Positions 5,486-10,610 of a stretch of DNA of 11,473 bases are shown here, piece after piece. A model generated the notes under the pieces. The model did not search any database, was not told the origin of the DNA, and saw only the letters and a program-made list of their open reading frames with translations. This DNA is from CAYNDL01 sp964396115. GTDB lineage: Bacteria > Patescibacteriota > Andersenbacteria > UBA10190 > CAIZMI01. Both the position numbers and the translations under genes were made by a program. The stretch covers positions 1-11,473 of the forward strand of contig CAYNDL010000031.1 in the NCBI GenBank assembly GCA_964396115.1, given 5' to 3'. The number at the start of each line of letters is the position of its first letter. Within the stretch, counting starts at the first letter, position 1.

Positions 5486-5998
5486 ATGGCTATTGAATTT
5501 GAAATAAGCGTCGCCACTCCCGCAGATATTCCGGGCATTAAAAAAGTGAGAAGGGAGACATGGATCAGCACCTATCCGAACGAACAATATGGGGTAACAG
5601 AAGAAGATGTTAAAAAAAGATTTATGGTTAAGCAGCCTCGGGTCGAGCAAGTGGGGTTAATCAACAGTGATGTTCTGAAAACTTGGGTAGCAAAAGTGCA
5701 CGGTCAAGCGGTTGGTTACTGCACCGCACAAAAAGGTGCTCTGCACCGAATCCACACACTCTATGTGTTACCTGCATTCCAAAACCAGCGTATTGGAACG
5801 AAATTAATAGGCACAGCAATGAATTGGTTAGGTAAGAGAAATGATATCTATATTAATGTGGCGGTGTACAACAAAAAGGCAATTTCTTTTTATGAAACGC
5901 TGGGGTTTGTGCTAATAGATAACGGAAATGTTGTTGAAGGTTTTACTCTTCCTTCCGGGGCAGTGATACCGGAAATTGAGATGGTGAAACGACAGTAA
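5486..5998 (+). CDS. GNAT-family N-acetyltransferase
   Basis: A 170-residue acetyltransferase that would move an acetyl group from acetyl-CoA to an amine; substrate unknown. The N-terminal strand EISVATPADIPGIKKVRRETW (6-26) is typical. The CoA-binding motif A is LYVLPAFQNQRIGTKLI (92-108), with the pyrophosphate loop Q99-N-Q-R-I-G104-T. VAVYNKKAISFYETLGF (125-141) supplies the conserved asparagine and the tyrosine (Y136) of motif B. ATG 5486 is chosen because GAGG (5474-5477) precedes it by 8 nt; an in-frame TTG at 5396 would add 30 residues that look unrelated to the fold. The chain ends with EIEMVKRQ, a normal C-terminal strand. Confidence 0.9.
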   Translation: MAIEFEISVATPADIPGIKKVRRETWISTYPNEQYGVTEEDVKKRFMVKQPRVEQVGLINSDVLKTWVAKVHGQAVGYCTAQKGALHRIHTLYVLPAFQNQRIGTKLIGTAMNWLGKRNDIYINVAVYNKKAISFYETLGFVLIDNGNVVEGFTLPSGAVIPEIEMVKRQ

Positions 5999-6008
5999 AT
6001 ATTATTTA

Positions 6009-6037
6009 TTGTCTTCGACATTATTATCGGATAAAAT
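6009..6037 (+). promoter_or_regulatory. Sigma70-type promoter upstream of the small membrane protein
   Basis: TTGTCT (6009-6014), a 17-nt spacer and TAAAAT (6032-6037). The predicted start near 6044 would leave about 26 nt of leader before ATG 6070, without a recognisable Shine-Dalgarno. Confidence 0.5.
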
Positions 6038-6069
6038 TAAAAACCTAAGACCATAAACACCAGAATAAA

Positions 6070-6366
6070 ATGATAAAGCCAAACCATAACCAATTGGGAA
6101 ACGCACGATTAATTTTTTCAGTCGTTGCTGCGATTGTTATCGTTGCGGCTATAATCATTTCTGGTATTTACGCTTACCAAAAATCAACATCTTCTGATGG
6201 GTTTGAAGAACAAGTCGAAATACAGTCGATGGATGGCTTGGGTGTGCCGGCGCCGTCGTTTTCTCCTCTTGAGACGCCAGAAACTACGACAATCGAACCA
6301 GCCTTTTCTCCGACCCCCGATGTGCCTTTTTCCGATACGGCTTCTCCGTTACCTGAATTAGAATAA
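6070..6366 (+). CDS. Small membrane-anchored protein with Pro/Ser/Thr-rich tail
   Basis: A 98-residue protein with one membrane helix (about 14-36, LIFSVVAAIVIVAAIIISGIYAY) after a short polar N-terminus, then an acidic, low-complexity outer segment rich in P, S, T and E (for example TTTIEPAFSPTPDVPF). No enzymatic domain is present. It is probably an N-terminally anchored envelope protein with a flexible extracellular linker. Function is unknown. The same helix-plus-linker plan recurs in the proteins starting at 7339, 9660 (minus) and 9800. No Shine-Dalgarno precedes the ATG. The metallopeptidase follows after 23 nt, possibly on the same transcript. Confidence 0.7.
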   Translation: MIKPNHNQLGNARLIFSVVAAIVIVAAIIISGIYAYQKSTSSDGFEEQVEIQSMDGLGVPAPSFSPLETPETTTIEPAFSPTPDVPFSDTASPLPELE

Positions 6367-6389
6367 TTGCTCTGGGGGTGGTGGTGCAG

Positions 6390-7106
6390 ATGATGCCCCG
6401 AGGTAAGGGCGAGGTTTTACTGACCAACCAACAAGGCGGAATAACGATAGATGAACTAAAAAGATCCAAGCGAAAGACTATGTCTTTGGAAATTACGCGA
6501 GATGCGCGGCTCATTGTCCACGCCCCCGTGAAACTTTCTCTGGAACAAATCTATTATTTCATCAGGCAGAAGCGCGACTGGATAAGAAACAAACAAGAAC
6601 ACTTCAGGAAAAATGGTGGCGGTTTTCAGAGGAAAGACTTTAGACAAGGTGAGGATTTTTTGTACTTGGGAGAATCCTTTCCTTTAGTAGAAGTAAAAGG
6701 CAAATCAAAACTTAAGCTGTCAGGCCGGCAATTTGAAATAGGAATAGACAGAAAAAATAGGCGTCGCGAGTTTGAAAAATGGTTTCGCAAGCAAGCAGCA
6801 GAGGTTATTAAGGAAATACTGGCTAGGCATATTATTTCGAAAAACCTGAAAGTTTCTTCCGTTAAAATAAATAACGCGAGGAGACGTTGGGGATCTTGCA
6901 GCAGCAAGGGGAACATTAATTTTTCTTGGCGCTTAGTAATGGCACCACAGGACGTGATCGAATATGTAGTGGTCCATGAATTGGCGCACTTAAAACACAA
7001 GAATCACGGCGTGGAATTTTGGAAAGAGGTTGAAGCATGGTTTCCTGCGTACAAAGAACGAAAACGATGGCTCAAGGACAATGGTCACCTGTTGTCGTGG
7101 GAGTGA
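6390..7106 (+). CDS. YgjP-like (DUF45) zinc metallopeptidase
   Basis: A 238-residue soluble protein with the zincin motif HELAH (H196, E197, H200) and a downstream H206 in HKNHGVEFW as the third zinc ligand, matching the YgjP-like/DUF45 family. The preceding NNARRRWGSCSSKGNINFSWRLVMAP (about 161-186) is the family's hallmark WGSC segment. The N-terminal half has basic, helix-rich segments (IRQKRDWIRNKQEHFR). No signal peptide is present, so a cytoplasmic role is expected; members are poorly characterised and likely proteolytic. The start is uncertain: a run GGGGGTGGTGGTG (6374-6386) precedes ATG 6390, but in-frame GTGs at 6378, 6381 and 6384 are also possible and add at most four residues. 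Confidence 0.88.
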   Translation: MMPRGKGEVLLTNQQGGITIDELKRSKRKTMSLEITRDARLIVHAPVKLSLEQIYYFIRQKRDWIRNKQEHFRKNGGGFQRKDFRQGEDFLYLGESFPLVEVKGKSKLKLSGRQFEIGIDRKNRRREFEKWFRKQAAEVIKEILARHIISKNLKVSSVKINNARRRWGSCSSKGNINFSWRLVMAPQDVIEYVVVHELAHLKHKNHGVEFWKEVEAWFPAYKERKRWLKDNGHLLSWE

Positions 7107-7159
7107 GTTGGGGGTACTGTTGGAACGTTGATCATTGCCAGCCACAGGAGGAGCTGAAC

Positions 7160-7291
7160 ATGGCAGTTGTCACTGTACGCCGGAAGATTCGAAGGAGGAG
7201 GAGCTCGCGGCCGATCGTTAGTACATTGAGCCTTTTCAAGCTGTTAGCGATATTTGTTGTGCTTGCAGCACTAATGGCGTTCTCCTTGTGA
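7160..7291 (+). CDS. 43-aa basic single-pass membrane peptide
   Basis: MAVVTVRRKIRRRRSS begins a very basic N-terminus (seven Arg and one Lys in residues 7-17), followed by one hydrophobic helix (about 27-43, FKLLAIFVVLAALMAFSL). By the positive-inside rule the N-terminus should stay in the cytoplasm, with the helix ending the protein. A near-consensus Shine-Dalgarno (AGGAGGAG, 7147-7154) precedes ATG 7160, and an intrinsic terminator follows 9 nt after the TGA. An in-frame upstream start (7037) lies inside the metallopeptidase gene and is rejected. Function is unknown; a small membrane regulator, nucleic-acid-binding tail or toxin-like peptide could all look like this. Confidence 0.7.
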   Translation: MAVVTVRRKIRRRRSSRPIVSTLSLFKLLAIFVVLAALMAFSL

Positions 7292-7300
7292 GTTCGTCGC

Positions 7301-7322
7301 TCCGCCACCCGGCGGATTTTTT
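7301..7322 (+). terminator. Rho-independent terminator after the 43-aa peptide
   Basis: TCCGCC (7301-7306), loop ACCC, GGCGGA (7311-7316), then TTTTTT (7317-7322). The -10 box of the next gene starts only 4 nt after the T-tract. Confidence 0.9.
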
Positions 7323-7326
7323 GTGC

Positions 7327-7332
7327 TAAAAT
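7327..7332 (+). promoter_or_regulatory. Extended -10 box for the Gmad2 gene (leaderless start)
   Basis: TAAAAT preceded by TGC (TGn extension), with exactly 6 nt (GATTTA) to ATG 7339. The transcription start is therefore predicted at the A of the ATG. No Shine-Dalgarno is present. Confidence 0.55.
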
Positions 7333-7338
7333 GATTTA

Positions 7339-7806
7339 ATGAAGCGCATAACATTTTGGGGCATATTGCTGGCAATAATCTGTATTTTCGGTGCCCTTTT
7401 TTTCCTGCGGTTACGCCAAAATGTCCAACAAAAAAACGTGTCAGAACCAGTGGCTGAGGTTAGTACAACACCTGGTGTCCAGCCCCAGTCTTTGGAGGTC
7501 CAACTTGATAACTTAAAGCCGAACGATGAGATTACTAGTCCTTTAGAAATAACAGGCAAAGTCTCTGGGACGGCATTTTTCGAAGCTTCATTTCCTGTGG
7601 AGGCTTATGACGAATCGGGAAAGCTTGTGGGACGCACACAGGCGCAAGCCCAAGGTGACTGGATGACGGAGCAGTTGGTACCTTTCTCAGCAAAGCTGGA
7701 CTTCTCTGTAAGTGGAAAGAGCGGAATTATTGTTCTCAAGAAGGACAACCCGTCAGGCTTGCCAGAAAACGAAGGTATTTTTGTTGTTCCTGTCCGGTTT
7801 AGGTAG
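7339..7806 (+). CDS. Membrane-anchored Gmad2 immunoglobulin-like domain protein
   Basis: A 155-residue protein: N-terminal membrane helix (about 5-23, TFWGILLAIICIFGALFFL), a short linker with VSTTPGVQPQ, and a Gmad2 domain (about 61-154). The domain's signatures are all visible: ITSPLEITG (65-73), FFEASFPV (80-87), GDWM (106-109), the VPF strand, and KDNPSGLPE (135-143) before the last strand FVVPVRF. Gmad2 is a beta-sandwich found on bacterial surface and germination-related proteins; no catalytic role is known. The protein should face the outside of the cell, tethered by its N-terminal helix. It converges with the HAD-like gene, the two coding ends overlapping by 8 bp. Confidence 0.92.
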   Translation: MKRITFWGILLAIICIFGALFFLRLRQNVQQKNVSEPVAEVSTTPGVQPQSLEVQLDNLKPNDEITSPLEITGKVSGTAFFEASFPVEAYDESGKLVGRTQAQAQGDWMTEQLVPFSAKLDFSVSGKSGIIVLKKDNPSGLPENEGIFVVPVRFR

Positions 7807-8215
7807 AAATTTGGTCAACCTTTAATTTCGGATTGACTAACAGCTCCTGGAGCTGGTTCGGGTTTTCGTGCAGGTTTACTTCTATTAAGCTATCCAGTAA
7901 ATTTCTTGAACGAAGAACTAGTATGTCTTGGGCAGTCGGAATGTCTTCGATCCAGACAAATTTCTCTTGAAAATTTATTCCTTCAATTTTCAACACTTTC
8001 CAGCTCGTCGGGCGCACCCTTTTCAGGTGTTCCAGTGTTTCAGGAGGAAAGAACTTTGCAAGTAAAGATAGTGGGTTATCCCCATCTTTCATGCAGTGTA
8101 TTGTCAGCCAGTAAACAGAAAAATTATTTACGAGATACTCAACTAATTCGTCAGCAAAAGGGGCGGGTCTTCCTTCATGGAGCAGTACACCGTCAATGTC
8201 TAAATATACATTCAT
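7799..8215 (-). CDS. Small HAD-superfamily-like protein
   Basis: A 138-residue protein starting MNVYLDIDGVLL, the HAD motif I with nucleophile D6 and D8. Motif II is probably T38 (YWLTIH), motif III a lysine in SWKVLKIEG (K73 or K76), and motif IV E90-D91 in FVWIEDIP. There is no large cap domain, so it is a minimal HAD phosphatase-like protein, possibly acting on a small phosphoester or macromolecule. The longer open frame to 8461 runs through the divergent nuclease gene and is rejected: ATG 8215 starts exactly at the beta-strand carrying motif I and is preceded by a -10 box at 6-nt spacing. No clear terminator is seen; its 3' end overlaps the Gmad2 gene. Confidence 0.82.
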   Translation of the reverse strand: MNVYLDIDGVLLHEGRPAPFADELVEYLVNNFSVYWLTIHCMKDGDNPLSLLAKFFPPETLEHLKRVRPTSWKVLKIEGINFQEKFVWIEDIPTAQDILVLRSRNLLDSLIEVNLHENPNQLQELLVNPKLKVDQIST

Positions 8216-8221
8216 TACTTT

Positions 8222-8227
8222 AGAGTA
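8222..8227 (-). promoter_or_regulatory. -10 box for the HAD-like gene (leaderless start)
   Basis: On the minus strand, TACTCT (8227-8222) is followed by 6 nt and then ATG (8215-8213), predicting transcription from the start codon itself. The 77-bp gap 8216-8292 holds this and the opposite promoter, so the genes are divergently transcribed. Confidence 0.4.
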
Positions 8228-8280
8228 CAGGTGAAGAGGGAAGGAGAAAAGCTGGACTGCTTCTTTCCAGTAGGGAATGG

Positions 8281-8286
8281 TAAAAT
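8281..8286 (+). promoter_or_regulatory. Extended -10 box for the PD-(D/E)XK gene (leaderless start)
   Basis: TAAAAT preceded by TGG (8278-8280, TGn), then GGAAAT and ATG 8293. The spacing of 6 nt and the absence of a Shine-Dalgarno predict a leaderless mRNA. Confidence 0.55.
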
Positions 8287-8292
8287 GGAAAT

Positions 8293-9156
8293 ATGTTTTC
8301 GTCATACTACCCGCCTCGCAAGACGAACCTTTTTGATCCGGGAAGCGCAACGCCGTTTCGGATGAGTCGAACCAGAATAGACCGTTTCTTGGAATGTCCT
8401 CATTGTTTTTATATCGATCGGAGATTAGGAGTCGACCGTCCGAGTGGGCCCCCGTTCTCACTAAATTCTGCAGTGGATAAGTTGCTCAAGAAAGAATTCG
8501 ATATACATCGTGCTGCTGGTACACCACATCCGCTAATGAGTGCATATGGTATTGACGCGGTACCTTTTCGACACGAAAAGATGGACGACTGGCGAGACTC
8601 TCTCCGAAAGGGAGTGGAATATGTCGAGCCGAATACCAACCTACAAATTACTGGCGGAGTCGATGATATTTGGGTTAAACCTAATGGCGATTTGATTGTC
8701 GTTGATTACAAGGCAACTAGTAAGGATGGGGAAGTCAACCTGGACGCCGATTGGCAGATCGGCTACAAGCGGCAAATGGAAGTTTACCAGTGGTTACTTC
8801 GTAAGAATGGGTTTTCTGTTTCGGACACAGGCTACTTTGTTTATTGCAACGGTGACGCGGACAAAAAGGCCTTTGATGGTCGTTTAGAATTCAAAGTCAA
8901 AATCATCTCCTATGCCGGCAATGACGCATGGGTGACTCCTACTGTACGGGCAATAAAAGATTGCTTGGCGGCTGAGACGATCCCGGACTCCAGCAAGAAC
9001 TGCGAATTTTGCCGCTATCGGGATGCTGTCATGAAAGTTGAGCAGAAAACTTATACTCTCAAAACGGCAACTCTGAAAATAAAGCCAGCCCGTGCAAAAA
9101 AACGGGTTGGCAAAAACACCTTATTTAATTTAGGAGCTCGCGAAAGTTCCCGTTAA
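8293..9156 (+). CDS. Stand-alone PD-(D/E)XK nuclease with four-cysteine (Cas4/AddB-like) signature
   Basis: A 287-residue protein of the RecB/Cas4-like PD-(D/E)XK class. Core residues: D124/D125 in ITGGVDDIW, D138 and K140 in LIVVDYKA, and Q161 with Y165 in KRQMEVYQWLL, the usual helix after the catalytic strand. One cysteine pair near the N-terminus (C35, C38 in LECPHCFY) and one after the core (C237, C240 in NCEFCRY) are placed like the iron-sulfur ligands of Cas4, AddB and related nucleases. No helicase domain, cas1 or cas2, or CRISPR repeats are in view, so it is probably a stand-alone DNA repair or processing nuclease. The basic C-terminal tail (KIKPARAKKRVGK) could bind nucleic acid. 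Its coding end overlaps the convergent minus gene by 27 bp and contains that gene's terminator. Confidence 0.88.
   Translation: MFSSYYPPRKTNLFDPGSATPFRMSRTRIDRFLECPHCFYIDRRLGVDRPSGPPFSLNSAVDKLLKKEFDIHRAAGTPHPLMSAYGIDAVPFRHEKMDDWRDSLRKGVEYVEPNTNLQITGGVDDIWVKPNGDLIVVDYKATSKDGEVNLDADWQIGYKRQMEVYQWLLRKNGFSVSDTGYFVYCNGDADKKAFDGRLEFKVKIISYAGNDAWVTPTVRAIKDCLAAETIPDSSKNCEFCRYRDAVMKVEQKTYTLKTATLKIKPARAKKRVGKNTLFNLGARESSR
9075..9111 (-). terminator. Minus-strand terminator embedded in the nuclease coding sequence
   Basis: GCCAGCCCGT (9084-9093) and ACGGGTTGGC (9102-9111) pair over 10 bp with one G-T wobble around an 8-nt loop. On the minus strand the hairpin is followed by TTTATTTTC (9083-9075), a U-rich tail. 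It lies 19 nt past the stop (9130) of the minus-strand membrane protein and inside codons of the convergent nuclease gene. Confidence 0.7.
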
Positions 9157-9660
9157 TACGGGTACGCCGGGGGTTGGAGAGGACCCTGGGGTAGCTATTT
9201 GGCGTGTAACAGAAATATTGGAATAGGTTCCTGCATTGGCAGTCGACGAGTAACGGAGCATGTAAATTGCCCCTTGTTTTTCCAGTGTGCCTAACAGCAT
9301 CGGCGAAGTTCGGGCGGTGGGATCCGTAAGCCAAACCTCGTATGTGGCTGTTCCTGTGGTTGTAGGTAAGGTTGCGTTCACCGTGAACTCATAGGTTAAA
9401 CCGTCAAAATTGCGAATGGCTGTCCCGCTACCGCTTCCACCTCGGGCAGTTAATTGCGCCGTCGCTGTTTGGACAGCTCGGGGTGTTACCGAGGTAACCG
9501 GCGATGAGGGCTGAGTAATAGTTGAAGGCGTGTAAGTGGCGATTTCTGAGGGGGTAGGCAGCACAGAAGAGACTTCTGAGTCCTTATTTCTGGCCACAAG
9601 GAACCATCCTATAGCCAAGATTATTAAGATTATTACAATTATGGTCCAAGTATTGCGCAT
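9130..9660 (-). CDS. Membrane-anchored protein with Pro/Thr-rich linker and beta-rich outer domain
   Basis: A 176-residue protein: membrane helix at about 6-23 (TIIVIILIILAIGWFLVA), a Pro/Ser/Thr linker at 30-62 (LPTPSEIATYTPSTITQP...), and an outer domain at about 66-156 with alternating strands (LTYEFTVNATLP, ATYEVWLTD, AIYMLRYSS, TYSNISVTRQ). The YEVWL segment recalls the extracellular domain of anti-sigma-K (RskA) proteins, but I cannot confirm that. The tail SSPTPGVPVLTGTFASS is again proline-rich. ATG 9660 is preferred over the in-frame GTG at 9669 because GGGGG (9673-9669) precedes it by 8 nt, whereas the GTG sits inside that box. It has its own promoter upstream and a terminator within the neighbour. 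Confidence 0.75.
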   Translation of the reverse strand: MRNTWTIIVIILIILAIGWFLVARNKDSEVSSVLPTPSEIATYTPSTITQPSSPVTSVTPRAVQTATAQLTARGGSGSGTAIRNFDGLTYEFTVNATLPTTTGTATYEVWLTDPTARTSPMLLGTLEKQGAIYMLRYSSTANAGTYSNISVTRQIATPGSSPTPGVPVLTGTFASS

Positions 9661-9697
9661 CGCGCTCACCCCCTTCTTTGTTATATTTAGTTTCTAA

Positions 9698-9726
9698 AGT
9701 ATCCGACGAAGAAGATGCCAAAGCAA
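9698..9726 (-). promoter_or_regulatory. Promoter for the minus-strand membrane protein
   Basis: On the minus strand, TTGCTT (9726-9721), a 17-nt spacer and GATACT (9703-9698). The start near 9691 gives a leader of about 30 nt carrying the GGGGGTGA ribosome-binding site, unlike the leaderless genes nearby. Confidence 0.55.
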
Positions 9727-9787
9727 GGAAAAATGATACCAGAGGTTGGTGTGATGAAAGTCATCTTCAATAAAAAATTATTTGTGA

Positions 9788-9793
9788 CATACT
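9788..9793 (+). promoter_or_regulatory. Extended -10 box for the C39-like gene (leaderless start)
   Basis: CATACT preceded by TGA (9785-9787, TGn), then CACGTT and ATG 9800. The 6-nt spacing puts transcription start at the ATG; there is no Shine-Dalgarno. Confidence 0.5.
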
Positions 9794-9799
9794 CACGTT

Positions 9800-10594
9800 A
9801 TGAAAGCAATTTTTGCACTAGCCGTAGCGTTATTTATATTCTTCGGTTTGTTCGCGTCCGTTAACTTCATAACGGGGCGAGAAAAAAATTCGCAAATCGT
9901 AATTTCAAGCATGACCCCGTCCCCGGCAATGACGTTTACTGCCTTACCTAAGGCTTCGTTATCTGCCACTCCGAATGCAGTTATCGACATTCCAAAAACG
10001 GAAAGAAGGAGGGTTGAACAAGAAGTCCCTTTTACTGTCCAAGCGCCAAGGCATAATTGGAAAGATATTGATTTCCAGAATGCCTGTGAGGAGGCGGTCG
10101 TCTTGATGGCGATGCGCTGGGTTTACAACCAGTCGCTCACCGCAGATGAAGCGTATGTTGAAATTGCAGAATTATCGGAATATTCGCAAAGAAAATATGG
10201 TTTTCACCTAGACCAGGCGGCGCTTGATGTGGCGCGTTTAATGAAAGATTATTTTGGCCACCGCAACATTCGGGTAGTAGAAGATGTCAACAAGAACGAC
10301 ATCGTTACCGAGCTTTACAAGGGGAATATTGTATTGGCCCCTGTAAACGGAAGAAAATTAAATAATCCATATTTTACTCAGCCCGGCCCGATCCAACATT
10401 TTCTATTAATAAAAGGGTATGACCCGGAGACTAAAGTTTTTATCACGAACGACCCAGGTATCGGGAAGGGTAATGGCTATCGTTACCCTGAGGATGTTTT
10501 AGAAGAGGCTTTACGGCAGTACCCGACTGGCTACCATGAGCCAATAACCAAAGTTGAAAAAGTAATGATTGTTGTTGGTAAGTCCAAAGATTGA
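9800..10594 (+). CDS. Membrane-anchored C39-like (papain-fold) cysteine peptidase
   Basis: A 264-residue protein with an N-terminal signal anchor (about 3-25, AIFALAVALFIFFGLFASVNFI), a Ser/Thr/Pro/Ala linker (36-62), and a C39_2-type peptidase domain (about 75-258). The domain opens with VPFTVQAPRHNW, the usual 'VP...Q' strand. The catalytic triad is C96 in FQNACEEA, H200 in GPIQHFLLIKGYD, and N217 or D218 in FITNDPG. It should act outside the membrane on a peptide, or as a cell-wall amide hydrolase; the substrate is unknown. It lacks the ATPase and export domains of bacteriocin-processing C39 transporters. It is divergent from the membrane protein at 9660, and the copper ATPase begins 16 nt after its stop with its own promoter. 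Confidence 0.87.
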   Translation: MKAIFALAVALFIFFGLFASVNFITGREKNSQIVISSMTPSPAMTFTALPKASLSATPNAVIDIPKTERRRVEQEVPFTVQAPRHNWKDIDFQNACEEAVVLMAMRWVYNQSLTADEAYVEIAELSEYSQRKYGFHLDQAALDVARLMKDYFGHRNIRVVEDVNKNDIVTELYKGNIVLAPVNGRKLNNPYFTQPGPIQHFLLIKGYDPETKVFITNDPGIGKGNGYRYPEDVLEEALRQYPTGYHEPITKVEKVMIVVGKSKD

Positions 10595-10603
10595 CCCTAT
10601 ACT
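10575..10603 (+). promoter_or_regulatory. Promoter for the copper ATPase gene (leaderless start)
   Basis: TTGGTA (10575-10580), a 17-nt spacer and TATACT (10598-10603), followed by ATG at 10608 and ATG at 10611. The second ATG sits 7 nt from the -10 box, matching the leaderless spacing elsewhere. The -35 lies in the last codons of the peptidase gene. Confidence 0.5.
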
Positions 10604-10610
10604 AATTATG

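Noticed and set aside
7906..8223. 105-codon plus-strand frame antisense to the HAD-like gene
   Set aside because: The minus strand shows ordered HAD motifs I-IV; the plus frame is a shadow.
8216..8461. 82-codon N-terminal extension of the HAD-like frame
   Set aside because: It crosses the divergent promoter region and the start of the nuclease gene, and the HAD fold begins precisely at ATG 8215.
9149..9162. Small hairpin CCCGT/ACGGG at the nuclease stop codon
   Set aside because: Only 5 bp and no T-tract on either strand; the hairpin at 9084-9111 is the better terminator.
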